Below, one piece after another: positions 7,964 through 14,963 of a stretch of 64,000 bases of DNA. The stretch is from positions 1 through 64,000 of the forward strand of contig NZ_JQLU01000004.1 of assembly GCF_000744375.1 (NCBI RefSeq), read 5' to 3'. Position 1 is the stretch's first letter. Every line of letters starts with the position of its first letter. Below the pieces are notes generated by a model. It searched no databases, was not told where the DNA came from, and saw nothing but the letters and a program-made list of their open reading frames with translations. The stretch comes from Carnobacterium gallinarum DSM 4847. GTDB taxonomy: Bacteria > Bacillota > Bacilli > Lactobacillales > Carnobacteriaceae. The position numbers and the translations under genes are program-made.

Positions 7964-8107
7964 CTAAAGTTCTTTGAAGTTTACGTAAAACTCCCATAAT
8001 TCAAAACCAATCTCGTAATGAATTTCAGCGGCTGTTAAGTTCCACAAATAGTTTTTTAGTTCATGCAAGTTAATTTCAGCATTTTCATACATATCAATAT
8101 GTCCCAT
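7964..8107 (-). CDS. SOS-box-controlled small acidic protein (47 aa)
   Basis: The open frame could begin upstream at a TTG (8179), but that TTG is part of the -35 element TTGACA, so the first usable start is ATG at 8107. AGGGAG lies 12 bases upstream, slightly far. The product begins MGHIDMYENAEINLHEL and ends FELWEFYVNFKEL. It is acidic and aromatic-rich, with no membrane helix. I do not recognise it. The promoter carries a LexA-type box between -35 and -10, which implies induction by DNA damage. Small SOS proteins in other bacteria include division inhibitors and toxins, but no such role can be assigned here. Confidence 0.6.
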   Translation of the reverse strand: MGHIDMYENAEINLHELKNYLWNLTAAEIHYEIGFELWEFYVNFKEL

Positions 8108-8150
8108 TAAGTATTCGATCTCCCTTCGTAATACGCTAATTGTTACTTTA

Positions 8151-8179
8151 ATGATACGAACATTTGTTCTTTTTGTCAA
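8151..8179 (-). promoter_or_regulatory. Promoter with LexA/DinR (SOS) box in the spacer
   Basis: Reverse-strand TTGACA (8174-8179) and TATCAT (8151-8156) are 17 bp apart. Between them lies CGAACATTTGTTCT (8157-8170 as read on the plus strand), which matches the Gram-positive SOS box CGAACRNRYGTTYC at 12 of 14 positions with a perfect GAAC-N4-GTTC core. LexA bound here would block RNA polymerase. Confidence 0.8.
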
Positions 8180-8515
8180 GAGAATTAGGTGAATAAAAAA
8201 TATTATTAATTAGTGAATAGATATTGTTCATTAATCGTATAATTGAATGAAATAAAGATACTGTGAAGTGAAGGCCCAATTCATTATAAAAATGTTATTT
8301 ATATGATGTTCGGTCAATGTACTATTTTTTATGATTGATTCCAGCTTAAGCCAATAGTTCTTAATTATGTTACGATAGTAATGTTATCGTTCTTTTCTAT
8401 CATGTAAAAAAGATAATAAGAGCAGTAAATCTTCCTAGAATGATTTTGTTATTGCTGTATTTTACAACTAAAAGAATAAAGAAAATCAATTTTGGCAAAG
8501 AGGAGTTGACTAAAC
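8180..8515. other. Gene-free stretch
   Basis: I see no gene, RNA or strong hairpin in this AT-rich stretch. It ends with AGGAG (8501-8505), the former ribosome binding site of the decayed ATP-grasp gene. Confidence 0.6.
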
Positions 8516-9660
8516 ATACAGATTACTTTAACTGGAGGTCGTTCACTATTAGCTTTTTAGCTAGTTAAAAAAATTTAAAAAATAGATCATAAAGTATTTA
8601 TATTTGAGCATTTTAGCCCAGCATAGGCCACATATAGTTAGTTTGTTGAAGAAGTAAGAATATTGCCTGCCCCAGCAAACTCGTGACAAGAGTTTAAAGT
8701 GGAATTACTTACTTATCTAGAAATAAAAAATGATAGATGTATTAGTGACAATTAATGAAAAATTGTTATATTATGGTAAACTACAAGAGGAAATTCATCA
8801 ATTAGGTGAGACTTTTCTAATTGGCTCGATATCATTATTAGAGACTGTGCATTTATTGAAGGGTGTGAATCCATAGGTTTAATGGTGCCTGTAACAGAAA
8901 GATATTGAGGGCAGGAAGTAGATTTTTAATGTAATTTAATTAAGCCGGAGTATTCACGCTTTGGTCAAAATGTTTTTATGACGAAGAAAGAATTTTTAGA
9001 TGTGGGGACTGAACAAACCTATATGATTCAAGAAAAGATTCAAGGGCAACAAATTTGTGTGCTATTGATGCTTAAAGAAGGACTGTTAGTTTGTGATTGC
9101 GCATAGGATACGAATTTAGGAATTGTATGTTTTGCAAGTTTAACTTATATTCAATTTTCACATATCAAGCTATGTTCTATTTAAATTATTTGGCTAAAAA
9201 TCTAGGTGAGAAGGGTATAGGCAGTTTTGATTTCTTTTTTGATGGTTCTAATTTTTACTCAATTGAATGCAATCTACGATTCACTTTTGGTGGAGTCTTA
9301 CAACATGAAATAGGTACTATGAATTTACTAACACGGGAGGTTGTGCTAAAGAATGAAGCTTGGGAATAGGAGGATAATATAGGATTCAGCTGGTGTGGTT
9401 ATGAAGAATTATAACTAGGAAAAAATGGCGACAATCGTGCTTTCACTATCAAAAAACAAAAGATGTTTTAACAGAATATTTTGATCTGACTACGTGGTTG
9501 AGGATACCTTGGGTGCCTCTTTCTTACTATATGAAAGGTCGGTGGAAAAAATGAAGTTTACTGATTTTATTGTCCATGGTACTATTCATCGGCTGAAGTA
9601 CTAAAAGAGAAGGGGTGCGATGAATATGCTTAAATTGAAATGTTATCAGGAGGTTGTTTA
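8516..9660 (+). pseudogene. Decayed ATP-grasp domain protein
   Basis: Fragments in changing frames read as one ATP-grasp enzyme in the correct order: ITLTGGRSLLAF at the N-terminus, HKVFIFEHFSPA, ILPAPAN, INEKLLYYGKLQEEIHQLG, then KPEYSRFGQNVF, YMIQEKIQGQQICV, FDFFFDGSNFYSIECNLR (metal-binding E-x-N), and a C-terminal tail. The start codon position reads ATA, ten bases after AGGAG. Many stops and frameshifts interrupt the gene. The longest surviving frame is 9097-9369. The intact family consists of standalone carboxylate-amine ligase-like proteins of about 380-400 aa, and its substrate is not known to me. The large number of lesions indicates old inactivation. Confidence 0.7.
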
Positions 9661-9751
9661 ATATATTCTCTCTTTTTTACTTAGATAGAGGTAGTTATGA
9701 GGTTCAATCTATTGTATGAATGGGAGGCTTGTGCTGCTTTAAAAACTAACG

Positions 9752-9792
9752 CTGATGCTAACTAAAAGTAAATAGTCTTTTTCTAGCATCAG
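9752..9792 (-). terminator. Possible terminator of the ImmA-Xre pair
   Basis: CTGATGCTA pairs with TAGCATCAG across a 23-base loop that can pair further inside. On the reverse strand a T-rich stretch follows. It lies at the 3' end of the phage switch transcript. Confidence 0.45.
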
Positions 9793-9794
9793 TA

Positions 9795-10289
9795 TTAGAC
9801 AGTTGCTGAATTTTCTTTTAATAATGCAATTTCAATAAATGGTTCAAATGTAATTTTGTAGTCATCGACAATGACTTCTTCGCCATATTGTAATTTATAT
9901 TGAGCTAAGGCCTCAGAAAGAAAATCTTCTGTAACTTCTAAATAATCAGCTAGTTCAAATAAATTACTGCAACCAAATATTTTGGCTTTAACTAAGTTCT
10001 TTAAAGGAATAAGCAGCTCATGGGCATATTTTCTAGCAAGTAGTTCTTGTTTCCGATTTACTGTAATTTGTTGATCTAAGATATTGCCACTATTTTTTTT
10101 ACCATGACCATATTCTTCAGCTAAAATACACTTTTTTTCAATTTCACTTTGATTTTCTTCGATTAGAATTTTTCCATTAATAAAAAAACCATAGCTTCCA
10201 GTTTGCTCAATTAGAGGAACTTCGTATACTTGAAATTCTTCTGAAACATAATTTAGAAGTTGTTCATAATTCAACGAGATCCCCTTCAA
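9795..10289 (-). CDS. ImmA/IrrE-like metallopeptidase of a phage switch
   Basis: This 164-aa protein belongs to the ImmA/IrrE (peptidase M78-like) group that cuts or antagonises Xre repressors. The metal motif reads LAEEYGHGKKNSGNILDQ, that is E-E-x-x-H in place of the usual HExxH, as in many Gram-positive phage relatives. The NRKQELLARKYAHELLIPLK segment that follows is also typical. The gene overlaps the repressor stop by 4 bp (ATGA), so both are cotranslated. Inferred role: relief of repression when the prophage is induced, as in ICEBs1 ImmA-ImmR. Whether the variant motif is catalytic is uncertain. Confidence 0.82.
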   Translation of the reverse strand: MKGISLNYEQLLNYVSEEFQVYEVPLIEQTGSYGFFINGKILIEENQSEIEKKCILAEEYGHGKKNSGNILDQQITVNRKQELLARKYAHELLIPLKNLVKAKIFGCSNLFELADYLEVTEDFLSEALAQYKLQYGEEVIVDDYKITFEPFIEIALLKENSATV

Positions 10290-10642
10290 TCTTTAGAATT
10301 TTTTTGACTAATAATAAAATCAATATATTGGTTGATGTTTTCAATATCTTCTTTAGTTAGTTTTTTGTTTGCATTGGCCATATGGGCAGCAACGGTATTA
10401 ATTTCTTCATGATTCAATGAATTATTTTTCACTGGTAAACCATACATAAGTGTTTCAATATCTACATCAAATAATTCACTCATAATGGCTAAATCTTTTG
10501 CTAGAGGAGTATTGGCACCGCTGACCCACTTAGAAACGGCACTTTCGCTTTTACCCAGAATTTCTCCTAAGGTTTTTCGAGTCATTTTTTGTTCTTTTAA
10601 ATAGTAATCAATCATTTGTCCTACAATCAACTTTTTTTCCAT
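10286..10642 (-). CDS. Xre/CI-type phage repressor
   Basis: This 118-aa DNA-binding protein has an N-terminal helix-turn-helix (about 8-62; TLGEILGKSESAVSKWVSGANTP is the core) and a short C-terminal helical region (about 80-118) for dimerisation or ImmA recognition. It is much shorter than self-cleaving CI proteins, which fits control by the adjacent ImmA-like protease. It is transcribed away from the arpU-like gene, and the space between holds four operator-like repeats. It should repress the plus-strand phage promoter and tune its own. Confidence 0.88.
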   Translation of the reverse strand: MEKKLIVGQMIDYYLKEQKMTRKTLGEILGKSESAVSKWVSGANTPLAKDLAIMSELFDVDIETLMYGLPVKNNSLNHEEINTVAAHMANANKKLTKEDIENINQYIDFIISQKNSKD

Positions 10643-10672
10643 TGGTTTGCCTCTTTTTAATTTAATAATTAA

Positions 10673-10800
10673 ATTATAACAGGGTTGTGATTTAAAATCA
10701 AGTTTGTTTAGTTTTTTTAGGACTTTAAATCAAAAAAATGTTGACTATTGATTTAAAATCCGGTATATTGAGTTTGTAGAAAATAATCGGATTTAAAATC
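10673..10800. promoter_or_regulatory. Phage switch region: two promoters and four operators
   Basis: Four copies of GATTTAAAATC or a one-base variant occur at 10689-10699, 10721-10731 (inverted, GATTTAAAGTC), 10750-10760 and 10790-10800. The first and last share a longer identity (GATTTAAAATCAAGTTT). The plus promoter TTGACT (10741-10746), 17 bp, TATATT (10764-10769) has the third operator in its spacer. The reverse promoter TTGATT (10696-10701), 17 bp, TATAAT (10673-10678) has the first operator over its -35. The design is that of a repressor-controlled lysogeny switch. Confidence 0.8.
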
Positions 10801-10821
10801 AAGTTTATTAGGAGTGGTAAA

Positions 10822-11232
10822 ATGATTGCTTTATTTGATGGAATAAATATTGAAAAAACTAAGGCAGCAGCAGAAATGGTACTAATGGATTATCGTAAAT
10901 TGAAGATGATTTCTAAGCGAGAGATTCAACAAAAAATGACGAGTAACTATGATTCACTTTCACCTAGTACAGCGGATGTCACGCCGGAATTAGAACGAAA
11001 AGTGGTAGCTAAAATTTATGCAGAACAAGAAACTGAACGAATTGAACGAGCAGTAGAATCGATTCCGAATGAAAAACAGCGTATGGTAATTGAAGAACGT
11101 TATTTAAAAGGGTATGAAAAATACGATACAGATTGTAGTTTAAACTTAGATATGCCAACAAGCTCTTATTCAAATTATAAATCTGCTGGTTTGATTGCAG
11201 TTGCTTGGGCCTTAGGTTGTGAAGAATATTAA
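10822..11232 (+). CDS. ArpU-family phage late transcription regulator
   Basis: This 136-aa protein fits the ArpU family of phage regulators, first described as a regulator of autolysin expression in Enterococcus hirae and widespread as late-gene regulators in Gram-positive phages. The C-terminal half (ERIERAVESIPNEKQRMVIEERYLKGYEKYD) is a sigma-factor-like segment, and the tail resembles a DNA-recognition helix. The start follows TTAGGAGTGG by a good spacing. It is transcribed from the operator-controlled promoter opposite the repressor. Its natural targets would be the holin and endolysin 900 bp downstream. The intervening phage genes are lost. Confidence 0.8.
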   Translation: MIALFDGINIEKTKAAAEMVLMDYRKLKMISKREIQQKMTSNYDSLSPSTADVTPELERKVVAKIYAEQETERIERAVESIPNEKQRMVIEERYLKGYEKYDTDCSLNLDMPTSSYSNYKSAGLIAVAWALGCEEY

Positions 11233-11253
11233 ATCAATAAAATAAAATTTCTG

Positions 11254-11286
11254 CGATAAAGTGAATGACTTTATCGTTTTTTTTTG
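11254..11286 (+). terminator. Terminator after the ArpU-like gene
   Basis: CGATAAAGT and ACTTTATCG form a 9-bp stem with a 5-base loop, followed by a run of ten T. Confidence 0.85.
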
Positions 11287-11595
11287 CGTTCAAGTAAGAG
11301 TTTCAATTAATTTAGATAAATTTTGAGTGAAGTTTGGAAGGTATTTGTAAAGGGGTGGTAAGCCTTTTAAAGTACGTAGTTGATAGTATTGTAATATCGA
11401 AAGGTTAAGGGAATGAGCAAATATAAAACCAACTAATTCAAGTTATTCTATGTTCAAGTTTTTTTCTTTAATCAAATGACTAAATTAGTGGGGGATTTAG
11501 TTGTTGTTGGGAGGTGATAGAAATTTTAATAAAAAAGAAATGAGGGAGAAATCTGTTTAAATTGAGATTTAGAGTAGCTTGAACATTATGAAGGA

Positions 11596-11736
11596 ATGAT
11601 TAAGTTGTTTTATGGGGATGAGCATTTCCATCATATTAGTTTTTGGCTAAGTTTGCAATATCAAGAACTGCTAACAGATTTACCTTTGGTGAATTATGTG
11701 ACTAGGGTGCAAATGGAATTAGAGATAGTGGGATAA
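11596..11736 (+). pseudogene. Fragment of an unidentified (phage?) protein, 46 codons
   Basis: An ATG-started frame reads MIKLFYGDEHFHHISFW and ends QMELEIVG before TAA. The upstream codons LEHYEG continue the same frame back to a TAG. The well-formed amphipathic composition looks like coding DNA. No ribosome binding site is seen. Family not recognised. Confidence 0.35.
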
Positions 11737-11899
11737 TTTTTAATAAGTAATAAAGAAATAATTTATAAGACTTGATACAAATACAGTTAAACTGCAATAG
11801 ATTTTGGCAGTGATAGAGATTTTTATATGGTTTTAAATTCTGACACTTGATGTATTTGGAGTGAATTTGAAATGACAATAGGGGTGAAAAATAAAGTAA

Positions 11900-12043
11900 A
11901 TGTACAGTACAGATAGCGCAAACGGTCATAGTGAGGATAGTGTAGAACAAATTCAAATAAACACAGATGGAGTAGTTTATATTATCTCTAATGACTTTGG
12001 TAGTTCTACTTTTTCTTTCTCAAGTGTTATGTATTTAGTTTAA
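11900..12043 (+). pseudogene. Fragment, probably the 3' end of a phage gene (47 codons)
   Basis: The frame reads YSTDSANGHSEDSVEQIQ and ends FSSVMYLV before TAA, just ahead of a terminator. An ATG opens it, but AGGGGTG lies too far upstream to be a convincing site. The beta-rich composition would fit the C-terminus of a baseplate or tail-fibre protein. That is a guess. Confidence 0.35.
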
Positions 12044-12059
12044 GTAGTAGGTTGGTTTT

Positions 12060-12097
12060 GTTAAACCAAGAATTCATTTCTTGGTTTAACAGCTTTT
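12060..12097 (+). terminator. Terminator upstream of the holin gene
   Basis: An 11-bp perfect stem (GTTAAACCAAG and complement) with a 9-base loop is followed by CTTTTT. It ends only 25 bp before the holin start. Confidence 0.8.
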
Positions 12098-12121
12098 TAT
12101 AAAGAAAGGGATGGGAAGTAA

Positions 12122-12526
12122 ATGGTAATAGAATTTTTTAAAAGTGTCGGTATATTTTTATTTGGAGGGAGTCTTCCAATAATGGGAGTTTATCTATTAG
12201 CTGTATTTATTGATTTAATGACAGGATATGTTGTGGCGCTGAAGTCACATAATTGGCATTCAGCAATTAATCTTTGGGGAATTTTAACTAAGTTAACAAC
12301 GATTTTTGCCATTATCGCTGCAGCAATTTTAGACAATATCGGTCCTTTTTTTGGTATTGTGATTCCAATCAATATTGCACTATGGGCAACAGGTTTTCTA
12401 ACCCTATACGAGATTAGTAGTATTTTAGAAAATTTTGCAGGATTAGGGATAAAATTAGGGTTTATCAAAAAATATTTAGGCATTTTTAATGAGCAAATGA
12501 ATGGAAAGGATGATGAAAATGAGTAA
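12122..12526 (+). CDS. Phage holin (toxin secretion/phage lysis holin family)
   Basis: This 134-aa membrane protein has three to four hydrophobic segments (about 8-30, 50-72, 74-98) and a charged tail ending GKDDENE, typical of the holin family first seen in clostridial toxin secretion (TcdE-like, phage_holin_4). It should form membrane lesions that release the endolysin. AAAGGGATGGGAAG precedes the start. The last codons overlap the endolysin gene, which makes a lysis cassette. The gene looks intact although neighbouring phage genes are lost. Confidence 0.87.
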   Translation: MVIEFFKSVGIFLFGGSLPIMGVYLLAVFIDLMTGYVVALKSHNWHSAINLWGILTKLTTIFAIIAAAILDNIGPFFGIVIPINIALWATGFLTLYEISSILENFAGLGIKLGFIKKYLGIFNEQMNGKDDENE

Positions 12527-13511
12527 AACAATTCTTGATATTTCAGAATGGCAAGTACCTTCATCAATCAACTACGACCAGCTGGCTTCGCAAGTAGAAC
12601 TAGTTATTATTCGAGTGCAGTATGGTAGTAATTATGTAGATAAACATTATAAAACACATAGTCAAGAATTTAAAAAACGTGGTGTGCCGGTTGCTGTGTA
12701 TGCTTGGATTCGCGGAGTTAATATAACTGATATGGAACAAGAAGCTACAGATTTTTACAATCGTGCAAAAGAATTCAATCCATCTTTTTGGTGGTTGGAT
12801 GTAGAAGAGGAATCTATGGCAGACATGCGAACAGGCTGCAGTGCTTATTTGCGTAAATTAAAATCTTTAGGCGCTCAACGTGTAGGTGTTTATATTGCCC
12901 ATCATTTGTATAAACGTTTTAATTTGAATTTAATGGAAGTGGATGGTGTTTGGATTCCACACTATGGCAGTAACGATGGGAAACCAAATAGTCAACCGGA
13001 TTTTCTAACAGATCTACATCAATATACGTCTACAGGTCGATTGTCTGGATATGGAGGTGACTTAGATTTGAATCGGTTGCTTGGAGTCAAAAAATTAGCG
13101 TGGTTTACTGGTGCTCAACCATCAGCAAACAATAATCTTGAAAAACCAACTGGAAATATTCCAATTGGTTCAAAAGTCAAGATTGAATCTTTTGCAACGG
13201 CATATAGTACAGGTGAACGCATTCCTGATTGGGTTAAAGCACCAACATATAGTGTTATAGAAATTCAATATAAAAAACAGTCTAATTCAACTTATCGTTA
13301 TTTGTTATCAGAGATAAATTCATGGGTTTTAGAACAAGATATTCGAGTTGTAAGTGAAACAAATAGAAAAGTATATCGTATTGAAAAAGGAGATAGTTTA
13401 TGGGGAATCGCTGAAAAAGTATACGGAACTGGAAGTCGATATATAGAATTAAAACAGTTAAATAATTTAACGACGGATCTAATTCAGCCAGGGCAAACTT
13501 TAACCTATTAG
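12519..13511 (+). CDS. Phage endolysin: GH25 muramidase with C-terminal LysM
   Basis: This lysin of about 330 aa cuts the glycan strands of peptidoglycan. The N-terminal GH25 domain (about 1-195) begins ILDISEWQ and has the catalytic pattern WWLDVEE. A middle SH3-like segment (about 215-275) follows, then a LysM cell-wall repeat (about 282-330; YRIEKGDSLWGIAEKVYG to IQPGQTLTY). I chose the ATG at 12519, nine bases after AAAGG. Earlier in-frame ATGs at 12501-12513 lack a site. It overlaps the holin stop by 8 bp. There is no signal peptide, consistent with holin-dependent release. Confidence 0.9.
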   Translation: MSKTILDISEWQVPSSINYDQLASQVELVIIRVQYGSNYVDKHYKTHSQEFKKRGVPVAVYAWIRGVNITDMEQEATDFYNRAKEFNPSFWWLDVEEESMADMRTGCSAYLRKLKSLGAQRVGVYIAHHLYKRFNLNLMEVDGVWIPHYGSNDGKPNSQPDFLTDLHQYTSTGRLSGYGGDLDLNRLLGVKKLAWFTGAQPSANNNLEKPTGNIPIGSKVKIESFATAYSTGERIPDWVKAPTYSVIEIQYKKQSNSTYRYLLSEINSWVLEQDIRVVSETNRKVYRIEKGDSLWGIAEKVYGTGSRYIELKQLNNLTTDLIQPGQTLTY

Positions 13512-13555
13512 AAAACAAAATTGCTTATCAGTAAGTTATTGCTGATGAGCTACAT

Positions 13556-13588
13556 AAAAAAAATACCTTTGAAATGAATCAAAGATAC
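13556..13588 (-). terminator. Terminator of the VOC gene
   Basis: On the reverse strand GTATCTTTGA pairs with TCAAAGGTAT (two G-U pairs), followed by a T run (the A run at 13556-13563). Confidence 0.75.
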
Positions 13589-13601
13589 TTTGTGTTTTAA
13601 T

Positions 13602-14012
13602 TTATTGAACAGAAGTGGGGTCCATATAAACGACTTCCCAAAGATGATTATCTAAATCTTGAAAACTACGAGAGTACATAAATCCCATGTCTGTAGGATC
13701 GTTATAAAACAGAGCGCCAGCTGACATAGCTTGGTCAACGAGTTCGTCAACTTCGTTACGACTATCAACAGATAATGCTACAATCACTTCGGCTGTTTTT
13801 TCAGCATCAGCAATTTCTTTTTTGATAAATGATTTAAAGAACGGTTTAACAAGCAACATGACATAGATGGTTTCACTAATCACCATGCATGTTGCATTTT
13901 CATCAGTGAATTGTGGATTAAAGGTAAATCCGAGTTTAGTAAAAAAGGCAACAGAGCGATCTAAATCTTCTACGGGTAAGTTTACAAAAATACTAGTTGC
14001 TTTGGCTGTCAT
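13602..14012 (-). CDS. VOC-superfamily (glyoxalase/bleomycin-resistance-like) protein
   Basis: This 136-aa protein has two beta-alpha-beta-beta-beta units of the vicinal oxygen chelate fold: IFVNLPVEDLDRSVAFFTKLGF opens the first unit (about 5-60), and the second runs to DLDNHLWEVVYMDP. It resembles the YaeR/PhnB-like branch, whose substrates are mostly unknown, so metalloenzyme or binding protein cannot be decided. The start at 14012 is set by GAGGAGGA (14020-14027). A longer frame upstream has no site. It is monocistronic with its own terminator. Confidence 0.87.
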   Translation of the reverse strand: MTAKATSIFVNLPVEDLDRSVAFFTKLGFTFNPQFTDENATCMVISETIYVMLLVKPFFKSFIKKEIADAEKTAEVIVALSVDSRNEVDELVDQAMSAGALFYNDPTDMGFMYSRSFQDLDNHLWEVVYMDPTSVQ

Positions 14013-14102
14013 CAAAAAATCCTCCTCTATGATAAATCTAAGATTAAGGTACCATTCAGATTGAAATATTGTCAAATAGAAGGTCTTGCAAAAGTAGGTA
14101 AC

Positions 14103-14149
14103 AAAAAAACTGTGGTCCAAAAAGCTAGATACCTTTTGAACCGCAGTTT
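14103..14149 (-). terminator. Terminator of the deformylase gene
   Basis: A long stem (AACTGCGGTTCAAAAG with CTTTTTGGACCACAGTT, one mismatch) is followed by seven T on the reverse strand. Confidence 0.85.
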
Positions 14150-14153
14150 TATT

Positions 14154-14726
14154 TTAAGAAATTAATGTTACGTCTTGAGAAATCTTGTAAGGATCCTCTT
14201 GGTTAATATGATCATAGAACATGACACCATTTGTATGATCGATTTCATGTTGAACCACAATAGCAGCATAATTTTTTAAACGAATTTTATGTTGTGTACC
14301 ATTTGAATCAGCATATTGTACTGTAATTCGTGTGTGACGAACAACATAACCAGGAACTTCACGGTCGACAGATAAGCAACCTTCACCTTCTGCCAAACAA
14401 GAATCTTGAATGGAATGGCTGACAACTTTAGGATTAATCATAATTGTACTTAACGCGGGTTCTGGATTTTCTACAGTTCCTGGAATGTGGACAGCGATAA
14501 TCCGTTTTGGAATATTTAGTTGTGAAGCCGCTAATCCAACACCACCACGCAAGTTATATTTTTCAGCTAATTCAGGATCTTGGCTGTTTTTTAAAAATTC
14601 CATCATATCTTTGCAAAGTTGTTCTTCGTCATTTGTTAAAGGAAAGGCAACATTTTTAGCAGTTTCTCTTAATGTTGGGTGACCTTCCCGGATGATATCT
14701 TCCATAGTAATCATTTTATTATTCAC
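14154..14726 (-). CDS. def: Peptide deformylase
   Basis: This 190-aa Fe/Zn hydrolase removes the formyl group from new polypeptides. The three diagnostic motifs are present: GVGLAASQL (motif 1), [13 protein letters not shown] with the metal cysteine (motif 2), and [12 protein letters not shown] with the HExxH pair (motif 3). The insertions between motifs match the Gram-positive type 2 enzymes of about 185 aa. The start is preceded by ACTGGAGTGAA. The gene is monocistronic and divergent from gdhA. Confidence 0.96.
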   Translation of the reverse strand: MNNKMITMEDIIREGHPTLRETAKNVAFPLTNDEEQLCKDMMEFLKNSQDPELAEKYNLRGGVGLAASQLNIPKRIIAVHIPGTVENPEPALSTIMINPKVVSHSIQDSCLAEGEGCLSVDREVPGYVVRHTRITVQYADSNGTQHKIRLKNYAAIVVQHEIDHTNGVMFYDHINQEDPYKISQDVTLIS

Positions 14727-14963
14727 TCCAGTATTTAGTAATTAAATAAAGCTATTATTCCTATAATAGGATTCAATTTATTCTACCAGTATTTTTAAAA
14801 AATTGCACGACTTTAAAAAATATGTCACATTTTTTATAATTTTGACTTTTAATTATTAAAAATTTATGAGATAATAATGAAAATTCAGACTATTTAATTT
14901 ATCTAGTCCTGTTTTTTTATAAAGGCAATAAAGCAATAAAAATAATTTTTTAGGGGTGGCATA

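Larger units (their letters stand above)
11287..12059. other. Decayed prophage DNA
   Basis: This 770-bp stretch holds no intact gene longer than about 47 codons. Protein-like fragments at 11596-11736 and 11900-12043 suggest that it is what remains of the phage structural region between the regulator and the lysis cassette. Confidence 0.5.

Noticed and set aside
8108-8179. Longer 71-aa version of the small reverse-strand protein starting at TTG 8179
   Set aside because: The TTG is part of a consensus -35 (TTGACA), with the SOS box and -10 inside the supposed coding region, so these codons cannot be transcribed from that promoter.
9097-9369. Independent 90-aa gene
   Set aside because: Its sequence is the C-terminal ATP-grasp part of the surrounding decayed gene. 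It has no ribosome binding site.
11702-11956. Reverse-strand 84-aa frame in the prophage remnant
   Set aside because: Cysteine- and tyrosine-rich nonsense composition in AT-rich DNA, without a ribosome binding site. The plus-strand fragments there look more protein-like.
12190-12567. Reverse-strand 125-aa frame across the holin gene
   Set aside because: It is a shadow of the holin and endolysin genes, with no ribosome binding site and no recognisable domain.
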